Shown piece after piece: positions 25,701 to 40,700 of a DNA stretch of 64,000 nucleotides. Location of the stretch: the NCBI GenBank assembly GCA_034687125.1, contig JAQGBZ010000004.1, forward strand, positions 62,001 to 126,000, in the 5' to 3' direction. Made by a program: the position numbers and the translations under genes. Numbering within the stretch: the stretch's first letter is position 1; each line of letters starts with the position of its first letter. Under the pieces are notes generated by a model. That model saw only the letters and a program-made list of their open reading frames with translations. It was not told the origin of the DNA and made no database searches. The DNA is from Neelides folsomi. Taxonomy: Eukaryota; Arthropoda; Collembola; Neelipleona; Neelidae.

Positions 25701-28700
25701 TTAAATAACTTACTACTCCTTTAACTAACGATAGTTAACTTTTTATATTGGATTAAACGTTCTAATGAGTTTAACGATTTTCTTACTTGATGGAATGATT
25801 GAGAATGGAATTGAATTTTGATAAGCGCCATATCCTTTGCAGTTTCCACATGCTATCCGGAAGTAATATCGCTGGCCAACATTAAGATGAGAAAGAATCG
25901 TCTCCAGTTTTCGAAGATCAAAAATTTCCATTACTTGGGTTGAACCATTTGAAAAATCAAATTCTTCTTCGGTACTCCACTCAACTTAATAAAAAAATAT
26001 TTTAATTAAATGTAGTTAATTTATGTAGGTTTATGTTCGTTATTAGTCCTTCAAATATCACACCACAGCAAAGATAAAAACTTTTAAGTTAATTTTTATT
26101 TAAATACTTAAGAAATTCATTATTGGTCTTACTTTTGTACTTTGTGCAGAACATATTATCAAGATTCTCCGATTCTTGAAACTTAATCTTAACACTCGTC
26201 GAACTGCATACATCCAAGGTAACTTTTAAAGGTGGATCTGGCGGTCCTGTTGATTGTAAAAGTCAAAAATTGTAATGTCTAGTTTTTCCATACATATTTT
26301 TTGAACTCTTTAATAAATTACATACATTATTGTACAATTTGAAATTTAGATGACGATACAAATATTTTTGTAGTCCACAATTAACGAAAAAGTGGATTTT
26401 ACACTTATTCTGTTCTGAATACAATACCATAATATATAACTAATAATATACATATGAAAAAACTTGTTTTTATGTATATAGATATTGGCAAGCTATATCC
26501 ATTAAAACCATCTTGCTCAAATTCTAAATATTTTAGATTACATCATATATGAATTTCATCATATGGATTTCCCATATATTTTGAAAATAAAAATATATTT
26601 TATACCTAGCTAGAGTATGAGTACATATACTACCATTGGTATACCATTAGTATATGTTTTATGATATGTATGATATAAATTTTTTAATACGAGGGCATAT
26701 GCAATACATATACATAAGGTGTAATATATATCCTCTTATCCGTTGCAGGCTTCGTAATAATATATGATTTTTCCTCCATTTCTCCCGAATGTTATTGCTC
26801 TCGGTTTTTACATTGCTCCCCGCAAACTATTTTTAGCTTTTAGACACGATATAAAACTCTTCTATCTAACTTTCCCATGTACAGATATTTTATATCTTTT
26901 TCTGACATTTGAATAGAATCCCGATCACATAGAATGGAATCATTTTTAACAAATATTACTGATCTTATTATTTGATAAAAAGAACAACAGAGAAAGTAAA
27001 AGAATATTTATGATATGTACACAAATATTTATCTTCCGTGTTTATCTATTTATCATGCCATATTGATTAACTTCCATGTATTTACAATACTACTTGTACT
27101 ATGCATGTTAAATGTTAAGAGATCCTCTCATGTTTGGATCACATACAGTAGATTTGATAAAGTAAATAAATGTGAATTTAAGTATGAAATGGGATCATTT
27201 CGAAAAAGTACTAAGATCTGCAGTTCTCGTATGGAGAGATCTCCTGTTGAGTTTGCATTCCCAATTTAAGCAAATAAAGTGTAAGCTACATATAAGTTCC
27301 TAAGAGGCCGTTTTATTAACAGGGGAGAATTATTACGTTGCTCGAGTCATATTAAAGACAATGAATTTGCGAGGTTTTATGTTGAGTGTGAAAGAGAAAG
27401 CTCATTAAGGCCAAGCTCCGTTTTCCTCTTTTCCATTACTAGGGAATTTATGAGAGTGAGCTGGTGACAAGGAAGAGCAATTGGGCTTTAAGCTCAACCA
27501 ATTGAAGTCTTATCTTGGGTGAGATGAGTTTTAGTAGAAGGAAAGGAAAATGAAATGGCCATCCAAACAGCTTGGTAAAGATGTTTCTTTCCCCTTGCTT
27601 ATGGAAAGGAATTAAAGTTGTGAGAGACTCGTGGTTAACTTACTTATTTGGGAGTATTCCGTTCTCATCTTTCGGAACTTTTTGTAACGCTTTTCCCAAA
27701 CGTGGAATTCTTTCTCAAGCTCCTTCAGTTGAGCAGACGAGAGATTCCCAAAGGTGGAGCATTTAAGGATTCTGGCCATCAAATCTTCGGACTTCTTCTC
27801 AGCTTCCTGAGCCATGCTGTTCAGTTGATCACTTATCGATTCTTTACCTAAAACCAAAAGAATTTCATCCGTCATTGACCCTAAGCTCATTACTTCGGTT
27901 CAACTATTGATGTGGTGTGGAATAGCTATTTATCTTTCCTGATTTATTTAATTTATATACCCTAATACATTACCCTAACCGAAACTACTACTTAATTACA
28001 TAGGTTAGGTTAGGTTCGGTTTGAAAATTGCAGTACATTTACCATACTAAAAACATTTGATTTTTAAATGTATTTTAGAATCTGACTTCTCAATAGTTAC
28101 TCAATCTATCAAATGTATCTGTTCTGTATTTGCATGTAGAACTTTCTACATTTAAGGATATTGCGTTAGTTAGATTTTAATTAACTAGAATTAAAATAAG
28201 AGCAAATAAGAAAGAAATTAATATTATGATTAATGTGTATTATTTATTGTAATTTAAAACTCCTATGATGAATAGAGTTTGTTAGGATAGTCTTAATAAA
28301 AGTAAATTGTTTTCTGTCTTCAATAAAACTTCTTTTACTCTTTCTTTAGCATTCATTGCAATTAAAACTTAATTAGAAGATAAATGTAAAGATAATGCGT
28401 ATATTCTCCAATGTCACAGAAATCTCAAGGAAAGATTCTTCTTATATTTATAAAGAAAAGGGATTTGTTATCAGTTTCTCCTATTAAGAGCACAATTTTC
28501 TTTCTTCCTATAAACCATGTACATAAAGCAATACAAGTATAGGATTTCCCTGAAGTATAATTTTCATTCCTTTCTGGGAATAAAAAATAAGTTGGTTAAT
28601 AATAAAAACAAGTTCAATCAAATTACCGTATTGATTTTCAGTGGCTCCATTGGCAAGAAGGAGTTTCACCATCGGTCCATTTCGTTGGATCGCAGCGACA

Positions 28701-31700
28701 TCCAATAATGAGAGCCCATCAGCAGCCAAGCTTTACATAAATAAATGATCATCATCTGTCAGGTTTTTGTATTCATGAGAAAAATCATATGTATTTCTCC
28801 TGAGGTCTCAAACCCCGTCATTACTTATTCTAGATAGGGACGAAGAGATAATATTATAAATGTCCCATATGACATACCTATTGATGTCGACATCCGCCGT
28901 TTCAAGAATTGTCTTCACTTTGGCAACATTACCCTGTTCGACGGCCGTTATTAGCCCTATGAACAAGAACAAAAGAATCATATTACAATAACATCCACAA
29001 TCCATAATAAAAGTATGAGAAAATATGAAAAAATATTCATCTCATTTAGCATGAAGTTTATCAGCTTAAGAATATTTACAGAATAGAATAATAAAAGTCA
29101 ATGCAATAGTATTAGTTAAATTGTAATATTGGTATTAACCAAATAATGATTGATGGTCCCAAGAGCTTAAAGTTAGCGAATAAATAATTGTAATTATTTG
29201 TAGAATAGACTTTGAAATGATATAGCATTTAGCATAATTTTCTTTAAAAATCAATCATTGAACTAAATAGGTACGTTGATTGTCTTTAGAAGTCGAGAAC
29301 CGAAAATCGAATTAGGAAAAGGAAGCGTGGGCGGAACGATTATCGTTAGTAGAAAGTCAGGATGGGTATACAATCACTATGTTGGCTTTCTCAACTCCCC
29401 AACGAAAAGGTCAATTTAGGAAGAAATGAATAATACAAAGTCGAATAGGAGACGGACGTCGAAGACGAGGACGGCATAATACCGGGTTATATAAAAGTAC
29501 ATATAACCCTTATATAATTGAAGGAGATAGAGCGAAGATAGAGGAGATATATTTTATATATATTTTATATATATTATGTAGTGAAGAGATAGGAGAGTAT
29601 TTGTTGAAGAAGAACAATGACCGAATTGAAATACCATCATAGTTCGAGTTGATTTGGTTCAGCTTCTCAACCCTTCGCTTCTCATTTGCTTTCAAGAACA
29701 AGAACTCCATGGTTGGGTAGATTGAGGAATCTGGGAATCTTCTCCTTCCCGACTCCGCTTTCACCTTCTTTTAATTCCCTATTCATTTCGAGACACTCCA
29801 AACTCCATGTTCATATTTAATTCCATTTTTCCATTTTTTCCTCCATTCTTACTTACATTCTTGTTAGTTTTAGTCAATGGAAGTTTGACAATGTCAGTTT
29901 TTGACAATAGTTATAAAGTCCCAGTTAGTTGGCTTAATAGCCAAGGAAGTTCTAAATGGCTTTCAAATAACTGGATATCTGGTAAAGCATGAACTGGCAG
30001 ACCTATCCATATTGTTACTTTATGTGTCCCATTTACAATGAAGGTTCTCTGGAAGGATGTCGGGAACAAGTGGGGAAATAACCCATCAAATCTGCAATAA
30101 ATTCGCATTAGTCTCCTGGTATTTATCACCGAGTTTATGATTAATATTGGGCCGGAGGAACATATGTATGGACAGCGGTTCATTTCCTTTCTATTCTTAA
30201 CGATAAGTAATAGTATCATGCCTTCCTCATCCAATTTCACATCCTTGTGCCTCATTAATGAACCTACTATGATCATAACTTACAAACTTACATTAAAACA
30301 TCATTTATCTCTCACTATGTGTGAACTCTACTATTATTTATATTGGTTGATTCATAACCATACATTTTCATATAATCTCTTATATTTATTTGTTGGATCT
30401 TACAGATATTAGATCTGACAGTTAAAGTGCATTTAAAAGACTAATATTTGATTCGAATTTTCTGCTTTACAGTTTTTTCAACTTTAGAATAAAGGCACCT
30501 GCTTTAAATTGAATAAAGTTTTTTGAACTTTAAGATAAAACTAACAAGGAATATTGAATGAACAAAATAAACCAGATTCGTATGTTATTTGAAACTCAAC
30601 ATTTTGCGAAATTCTTCCTGTGTGCCTGGATCCTTTTGCAATTGGAGAAAGAAGGAGAGTTTGAATACATGAAATAAAGCATTTATAAAGGCTCATTTTC
30701 GGGTCTTGGTCCTTGGATCGATTAGGAAAGTTTTATATTGGAGCATCTAGCAGCATTTGGTTTGGAATGTTGGAGTGTTTGAAATTCCATTATAAGTACA
30801 GTGTGTATGGATTCTGTACACAGAAGTTCTCTGAAGACTACTTTAAAATAACCGATGGTTCTTCTAATCTACTGAGCATGAAATAAACAAATAGAAAACA
30901 TTATCTTGGGAAATCGAAAACAACTCAAATAATCAAATTACTTTGTCTTACAGAATCTTGTAGAAACTTTATGATCGGAAATTAAAATGGAAAATTATGG
31001 AAAATATTCCGACCCAAAGATGTAGTAAATGATCTTAATGGACTTCAAACACGACGATTATTCCAATGTTGACAGATATGAATTTATGAAGACGATTCTG
31101 CTTCAATTATACATAGACAATATGCCCATCAAAATTCATATATAAATACAGTTAATATACTGATATATGATATATCTGACATATTCTTAAATTCTCAAAA
31201 CTTGCCATGTGAATATTTCAAATTTTTAAAGATTGGATTTTAAAAAAGCAAGGTCTATTACCCGGAAAAACCTGCTCGGGATCATGACATGTTTTGGATA
31301 TAATCCAATCGATTAAATTTAAATACAACATCGGAGAAATTCAAATTAGCACTTGAATGTTTATAAGTTTATATGGAAGAATAAAAGGGGGAATTTTATG
31401 AGGGTAAACTTCCCTCACACCTATTACTAATGCCATTCATTCATTTAAATATTGAATGGGAGAAGGAATTAATACGCGCGAGATGAAGTTGTTGGGTCGT
31501 AAACTTTTATGAGAATCAATAATGATTGCATACAAATCATCCATGCACGGGTTACCTGTATTTCCTATTATTCTTATAATGGTCACCTATAATGGTTACC
31601 TACTCCAAATAAATACAAACATTATATTTTACAATACTGGCATACTCATACAGAATACCTACTTAAATGTAAGTAGATGATATGGGCCAAAAATACTCCA

Positions 31701-34700
31701 TGCATAAATTTTGATATCTATAAATATGCATGACATGTGAATGGCAATGTGTGAATATTTATCATTAACAATATGTAAGCTATACAGTATAATATACATA
31801 GTTTCAATATTTAATATATTGGCATAGTATGTTATAACTAATAAATTTATTACTCTTGGAATTCTTTTGTAAAAATTACAAAAATAAGGATCGATCAAAG
31901 GAAACTAAATTAATAAAATTCTCATGAATTTGATGAAAAAAATTATTACAAGGAATACTTTTTGATTAAAGTGAAGATTAAAACATGATTGTTTCTTACA
32001 TGAATGTAATGATAATGAATGTTGAGTAGAGTATTTACGAAGAATATATTATTTTATACCTAATTAATAATTACTTTCATGTAAGCTTAAATTAAGTAAG
32101 AATAAAATATAAATTACTTAATTCATTCAATAAAAATGGAGAAAATGATTAGAAGCGATAATTAATAATTGATTTGGCGTATGTGTTCTAATTTCCATAA
32201 TATAAAGATATCGCCTCCTTCTGTATTTTGTATGCAAATGAACTTTTTTCCTTCGGAATTCCTTCAAACCTCTCCTAAAATGTAAATTTAAGTTCCATTA
32301 ATCTCCAAAGTCAAAAGAAAACTTATGAGATCCCTGAACTCACAATTTTCCATTCCCCAGACCGAACTAACTCATTCTGTTTACTAATCCAACCCAACCA
32401 AGATTTATTTATTATCCAATCTGCCCTACATTGCATCCCTATTTTAAATGCTTTTATTGTGCCCCAGCAAACATCGGAAGTCAATACAGGCCTAAGTCGA
32501 GTATTTGTGTGGAAATAACAGGGAATTGCTCAATGACAGACGCCTCTTACTTTTACCTAATTCAGAGGCGAGATGGAATTTTGGATTTCAATTATGCAAA
32601 TTCAACACTATTTGCATTACTAAATACAATATATTCCAGTCGAGTTTAAATTTCTCACTTCCAACTGTCACTTCACACTTGAATAAAGAGAACAGGAATT
32701 AAAAGACACTTTGAACTGTGAAGTCCGGTCGATAAAGAATTTTTCTCGTCGGGGCTAAATTCGAAAAATGCAGGTTATCTTTAAGGGATTTAAGCGGAGA
32801 ATTGAGTTTGTAGGTGAACTGAAGGGAACTAAAGGAGAAGAAGATAAGCCGAGACGTGAGTGGAGGTAAGTCCGCTCATCATCGTCCACCTGTTTTTCTC
32901 CCCCTGCCTTCAACCCTTCCAAGAGAGAACTCACCCCGTCTCCATTCACCTTGCAGCATTGGAGGAACCGAGGGCAATTTGGTTTTAAAAGAGACGAAGC
33001 TCCTTCGCCTATTATCTCGGCTTCTCTTCTTGACCGTTTCGTGGTTTCTTTGGCCCCTAAGGCGAGCAACAATATCTAAGAGCTGAAATTACTCCCAGTG
33101 TATTCCATCCACTTATTCACTATCATGGTGAGAGGAGAGAAACGCCTTCCCTCTCTTTGCTCTCATACCTTGGGTTGGATCCTCACTTGCTTGATGTAGC
33201 TAGACATATTATATACAAGTTCACATACCTCAATTCTACTTCAATTTCTTGGTATTAGAATGATTAGACATTTCGTTGACAAGTGTTGAGACCTGGGATG
33301 GATAACAGCTTAGGATAGGTATTTTACTTTTTGCTCCTTATTCCACATTCTTATAAAGATAATAGAAATACAGTTTTGAAGGTTTGACTTTTGACCATTA
33401 TTTTGATCAATCGTTAAAAATCAATAATTTTGACTTATTCATAGCACTTACATTGTAAAAATGTAGTCATATATCCAATAAATGTAAATGGATGAATGTA
33501 ATATGGATAATGTTTTAGGTCTGTATCATTTAATTTAACCTTTAATAAGAACACAAGAAATGTACTATTTACAATTTTTCTAAATAACTAAAAATTTTAA
33601 TTATTAAATTTTTTATGAATGGCAATGAACATTATTTTATCGTATAAATAATGATTATTATTTTTATGTATATACATAATTTAGTATAGTAGGATACATG
33701 TAAAATACTTATATATTCAAAAATATAGAAAATACAATCTTTAAACTTGTTCTAATTATTCAAGTTGAACTTTTTTACTATTTGTCTTATTTAATCTTAT
33801 TTGCTAATTTTATTATTTATAGTTAGATAATTTTTTAACTGTACCTTGTATGAGAAAGAAAAGTTTGAGGTTTATGTGCATTATGAAAATTACAAGACAA
33901 GAAAATTTTTTTTGAAAATTTTGATCTTTAAATCCCAAGCATGAAAGAAAGTTTTATGGTTTTGAAAGTAATGAATGGTAAAGTTCTTTTATGTTTTGAA
34001 TAAGTGAACCAACCAATTACCATTCTGTACGTCATCATCATAATGTATGTGCCATACAAGGTCCCGAGTTTATACAAATTTCAGCCCCAAACAAATGTTT
34101 ACTTTTTGCATTATGGTCCTTGTGAAATTATAATCAAATTTTGTTGAATTTATCCACAAAACCACAAAAGCCTCCTGTGTGCATTTTATGAATGAAACCA
34201 CTTTAAATTAATTAATGCGAGGATTATTCTTACTGCACACAGTGTTATTTATTTATATTTCATTTCAACTTAAATTTTTCAACCTTGAAAATAATAAGTA
34301 AAAATATCGATATATCATAAATTTTTCTCTATATATATAAAATATCGATATCATAATCCTAACCCTATTCCTACTACAAATGGATTAAATCCACGATTTT
34401 ATATAAATATTCAAAATTCTTCTTCTTACAAATCATACCGAAACTCCATGAATAATATTAATTATAGAAATGGACTTTTCCCCAAAAGTCTTGAATTTAT
34501 AAATTTTGTATTGACCTGTGTGGAAATATGAATTCTGTCGACGAATGGTAAAAACCTACTTTGCATAATGCTTTTGTATTCTTGCTGTTTGGGAATGAAA
34601 TTTCGTATTTGAATATTTTAGGAAATGAGAAAAGAGCACACACAGAGATCTCGTTTTATTTGTTCCATTGGGAGAAATGACGTTGATTTCACCTTCTTCG

Positions 34701-37700
34701 TTCTTTTTTATCTCCTCCCACAATCGCCCTTCAACCTTTCTCCAATGGAAGCCAAAAGAAGAAAAGCCGAAGCTTAAAAAATTCTACGATGAGTGACACT
34801 TCCCTTTTAACTACTTTGATAAGAGAAAGAGAATCCGTCGAATCTGAGGAATACAAGTGATAGAAATGGACAGGGTTTTATTCTCCGCATGGAGAAAATG
34901 ATACAGAATTTAATAAACCCCTCAAGTTCTATTGGGAATTATGGTGAAAGGAGTTGAAGGAGAGAGTTGTAGTATAAATATATAAAATATATTTTATATA
35001 CCATAAATACTAAATTGATATGAACCAGTGCAGTAATAATTTCTTCTTTATAAATACCATGGTATATGTACAGTACCAGTATAAATATATGGTAGTAGTA
35101 TCGACCTCATATTTATAAAGATAAGTACAGATACATACCAGGTGGGCGGAAAGTGTTGGCAAGTTAGTATAAGTACAAATACATATAAGTACAGATACAC
35201 ATAGTAAGTACTAGTAATAATAATGGAGTATATACGTAATGCATATAGTTGGAATAAAGTGTGACTTCTTTCACATTCCATTCCGCTCAATTGAGAAGTT
35301 GATTGAGGAAATGAAAAGAGATGGGCTTTTACCTTCACTTAATTTCATGTCCACTTTGAGGTTCGGGCAGGCACTAAACCGCTTTGCCAACGCCTTGCTC
35401 GTGGTGGCATCAAGGAAATTGTTCCTCCTGATGAGACTGTCGATCGACTCTGCACGTGGGCGACAAAGTGACAAGTCCTCATTTTCAAGGCTTCTCCGTC
35501 GTCGGAGGGGACGTGGAGAGGGCCATGACAAACCTCCCGGTTCTTGGCCTCCAGGGAGAAGATACTGCTGATTCTGCTTTGATTGTCCTGCTGGGGCATT
35601 GAGGAGCCGGGCAAGGCGCGAAAGACCTTTGCTCCCACTTGGCACTCCCGACCCGCCGAAGAAAGGAGACCCTTGAGGAACCGGAGAAGAACCGCCGACG
35701 TTCTCCGACCCTCCAGATTGACAACTGCTAGACAATGTCGAGGATGAGGCATTGGCTGTCGAACCCAAGTTGACATTCCATGATGAATCTCCTCCCGAGT
35801 CGCGAAAGATGGATGAGCTGCTGAGCCCTGGAAATTCAATATTTCCCATTATTTTCCATACATGTTTAATGCCAGGCTTTCAACTTTGAATTCCAATTAA
35901 GTAATGTCCAAGTTTATAAGACAAATGAGCATTCAACTTTAATTAGTTCAAAAACTTAGGCTTCACACGAGAACACACATAAATTATGTATTGAATAAAA
36001 TTAGCAAAAAATACATTTAGGCTTAATGGCACTAATGAAAGAGTTTCAGTAAAAGAACCTCAATAGCTAATTTCGAATGAATTATTTTACTGAAATGAAT
36101 TATCTCCTATTATTTATCCCCCATAAAACCAATTACGACAAGTACGATTATAACTATTATAACTATCATCATTGAATAAATTGTTTATTAAATGTAAAAT
36201 TGTTAATTGTAATTTTATAATTGTAATTTGGGTTATCAGAAATGACACAAATTCTAGAAAAAATGTTAAAATAAAATTGAATTGTGACATTTGACATTGA
36301 AGAAAAAGAGTAAAAATAAATTGCATTTGAGGCACATGGTGTGTGTATTTGTAATTATTACTATTTTCATTGACTTATTCTTAAATTTCTCATCGCGCTC
36401 ATCAATTAATCAATATGAGATTAATTACCTTAATCTTGCATGCAATTGTGATTAATAAAATATGCAGAAAGTATTATTAGCTAATGCGCCTTGCATTGTA
36501 ACTATTTTTGATAACAATAGGTTCATTAAGGAGGCTCATTTTGATAATTAAATATTAATTGTTCTTATTATCTACTGATGAATGATAAAGTCAGAGAGCA
36601 AAAGGATCATCGATACATTCAACATGCACACACATATATGTAATATACCAAATATACCATATATGTAAATATACCATATATACAATTTGTATGTTACATA
36701 TATCAAACATTCTCGTTCATGTTTGGACCAAACGAAAATCGAATAAGCTTTAGAATGCATAACATAGAATTTCAGCTGTGGAAAGCTCCTTGTGGGTTTC
36801 ATATCGATTTTGATTCCGTCAGTAATTTAAAGTTGACTGGCTGTTTGAAACAACTCCGTATATAAATTCAAGATTAAAAGTATATTTATAATGGGAATTA
36901 ATAATAGGTTATCTCTGTTAATACGGCTTAAGGATGAAATTGCTCTTTCACCATTCTCATCTTCCCGATGGTCCTAATTGAAAAGAAAAGGAAGCTCTGG
37001 GTTAAATTGGAAGGAAAGAAAGAGAGCGGATATTACTTTCATCAGATGGTACATGTCGCACATTAAAAGAGGTCTTACATAAGGTGTCTAATACTCCGTC
37101 CGTCTGTGGCTCAAATTTCCAAATCTAATGGGATTTCCTCTCCCGGTGAAAGAAAGTAATGGGAGGGGTCTTAATTCATACATAATTTAAACGTTGAAAT
37201 TCGCATTATGTCCGAACCCGGGTTTTTATGGTTGGCAAAATCCTTCACGTGAGCGAGTCGCTCTGAAAGGGACATTAGATTTAATGTGTGGGAACGAGGG
37301 AAGGAGTTTTGGGGAAAAAACCCAAGGTGCATAGACGAAGTTCATCATATCTCTTCATACTCTTGAGAGATATTATTAGAAGAATTTGGAGTATGAAGTC
37401 TGGTCAGGTTTTACTCTACACACCTATTTTTACTCTCCCATTTGGGCCATGAGAGAAAAGGTATTAGGAGAAATACCTTCTTGTGCAAGAAGAGGAACAC
37501 AAACAGAGATTGGAGCAATCCAATCATTTCCGACTCACAACTTTGGTTCATTTCTTGAGAAAGTTAATGAAAGGACGAGGGCTCATATCTTCCTTCTGTT
37601 ACATCTCCCATTCCCTTCAACGCTATTCTTCATCCTTATCCCTAATTCTGAGAAATGGAACGACTTTTCCCTTTTCTTCTCTACAGCTTCTTTGGAATTC

Positions 37701-40700
37701 TCCCTTTTATATTTCCTTTTTCCTTTTATCGCAAAATGGAGTTTAATTCTAGTATTTATTTACATTACTTAGGTATAAATATTATAAATTTTATATACCT
37801 AATAGAACTACAGATAATATATAATATAGTAGAAATAGTATTGTGCTAATAGTATTGTGTAATGTATTGCTGATCGGATCACTTTTATAAAAATTATTTA
37901 TACTTACGTATATGATATTTTTATGCGTATTATTTCTTTCAATCATAACTTTATTGAAAGCTTAAGATTCAATATAAGAATCTTGTCAGATTAGATTTAT
38001 AGTTTATACTGATAGTGATAAAATAACATATGATTTAAAGGAATGGAAATTTAAGATGTTTGAGAACTCCTTAAGTAGGAAGAACCACCCTGACATCCAT
38101 TTCATTTGATTTACACTCAAAATGGGGGCAATGAATGATTCAAGTCCCTCGGGTGTGAATATTCTCAAGAGTTAATAAGCTGAATTTAAGATTAGGAAAT
38201 TAGAATATGAGCAGAAGTGGCGAATGCAAAGCGAGCAAACGAAGGCTGGCGAAAAGGCACAGGGAATTGAATTTACTACGAGCATTAGAAACTGCGGATC
38301 CACTCTTTGAATCATCAACTTCTCTTACCAGCAAAATCCCTGTCACGCTTCGTCGGCGGAGTTCCAGCAACTGAAGAACACGGAGAAACCGAGGTTGTAA
38401 GGAATTGAACAAAGTCGACTCCAGGAGTTGAATAGTCACCTATTTTAAAAATGGGCAAATTCTCCAAACTCCAGCCGAGCAGAATAATTGTATGGAGATG
38501 TTTAATACAACAACCGATATAATATGTATAAATACAGTACCTATATAAAAAAGCTGATTTTTTTATCCCTTTTATAACTCTATATCATTTCCGAGGTTCC
38601 AAAAGTAATTCCTTTCTTTATAATACGAGTACGTATGGTATAAATATTACTTATATTGTAGATAATATAAACACGTATTGTATTAAGAATAGTATACGTA
38701 TTTTCGTGTGGAGAGAAATAATTCGATTTATACTGACTCTATTTACATCATAGTGGGAAGAACCAAACTTAGAACTTTGTTTCAGGTCCAAATTATCTTC
38801 CAACCAATTCGATTAACCTGAGCCAATACCTATGTATGCAAATTGTATTAAAATTTCCTTAATTGCAACTTGTTTCTAATCAGGTAAAATACTCAAATAC
38901 AATAAATGTAACTATTCAATTTAAAATCCTAGCAATTCAAGGATTCTCCTAACTTTGTGATTTTCTCATCCAGATCTTGAACCATTATTTTAGATGTAGT
39001 TTTTAGTGATTTTAAGTTTTTGTAATTAAAAATCTATGAAAATCATTAAAGTTCATTATCAGCTTCATCAACATTGACAGTGATTAAATAATAAATAAAA
39101 CAGATGAAGCAGTTTAATACGATTCCAATCATTGAGATCCTTTTGCTGAAAAATATCTCCATTTTCATTTCCTACCGAAATGTCTGAATGAAGCTGAAAA
39201 AAGCTCAATGAGTAATTGGAAACGAAGTACGAGTATCTTGTGAGAATGGGGGAGAGCACGTGTTAGAAAATTAGTTTTCTTTTATTGAAGAACTTGCAAA
39301 AAGTCGCGTGCCCTCATTCTGACATGAGTGTTTGTTTGAAAGGATTCCTCTTTAATTCCTTTTCCTTTTTGGGGAGAAATTGAATGGTGACCCATGCATG
39401 TGTGGGGAGACTAGATAATAACATGGGTCATATCAACATAAAAGGGATTCCCTCTACCTATACATACCTATACAGACAGTATCTACCTATATCTCTACCA
39501 TATACTCTACATTTTACATATATGGTATTGTGATATCTAGAGTACCGACTATTTGTATAAGAGGATAACAAACAGCATAACTAAGAGTATAACTGTTATA
39601 CTTTAAAGTGAATGAATATCTACAGAGCGAATATATTTAAAATGGACCTTTAGACTTTTAGACCTTTGGCTATAGTAATATGTGGGAGAATGTTTGCTCA
39701 AAGAAAGCAATGGAATTTCCAAATCCAACCAAATAGATACCTCAGAATGTCTCTCAAATGGATGGATGAGATGAGTGTAAATGAAAGCCGGGTTTTGGGC
39801 GTCTGGCGGTTGGACTCCGAATCTACGCTTCAGTTCAATTTATTGAGACCTCATTTATCAGAGAGGAGCAGAAATGGGGCAGACCGGAATTCACAATTGA
39901 AATTTACGATATGAGATGTGGAGTGAAAGCAAGGATTTTAAGGTCCTAAAGGAGCCTAGAAGATTAATTTCTAAAAGGCCTTCTATTTGGAGCAGTTCTT
40001 GAACTGAAGCTTTTGAAACAATCACTCCTTTAATTATTATTGTCTATCATTCTGACATTCATTTAAATAATCCATTCCATGATCCATTCATATATTTTAA
40101 TTCCAATTAACTCAACTTCATTCTCACATATTTTACTATATGGGTAAAAATTGGGTATTCCAATGCAGTTCAAACTTCTAGTCTTTGAAGCCTTATTTAA
40201 AATTAATCTACTTTCATACGTCAATTGATAAACTCCAACTACAAGGCATTATAAAATTATAATGGAAGGTTTTGGCTTATCAGCACTAATTACATGCTGA
40301 TGTCGTATTTACATTTTGTTTAAAATACGATAATATTATTCAACCAATACTAAAGATATTTTCTTCTAAATTTAAATAATACGATATTTATCTCTCACAT
40401 ACAATACTTAATAGACTTTATACATACTGTATAATATTATGTTTAATTTTAGATTTTAGCGCATAATTTAAAATTAATGATTATTAAAAATAATTATATA
40501 GTTTTATTTAGGTGTTGTGTCTGTGTGTTAAATCCGTTCGTGTGTGAATTAACTCACTTTTGCTCTGTTGGTACGGCTGTGATTGGCTTGAGTTTGCTTG
40601 AGGTTGATTGACGACATTTGCGCCTGTCGAAGTCTTCACAATCTGGGCTTGGAGGATTGAAAATGGAACAATAATAGCAGGCACCGTTCTCGAGCGTATT

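Noticed and set aside
32431-32702. Overlapping plus-strand ORFs in a WAKE intron
   Set aside because: Two frames open at once over the same bases, no homology recognised and no splice context.
35239-35571. Plus-strand ORF of 110 codons
   Set aside because: Antisense shadow of WAKE exon 35333-35827, which joins in phase to its neighbours.
37205-37225. Isolated GAACCCGGGTTTTT as a third member of the CCCGG-repeat element family
   Set aside because: A single motif without repeat array, terminal inverted repeats or TA flanks.
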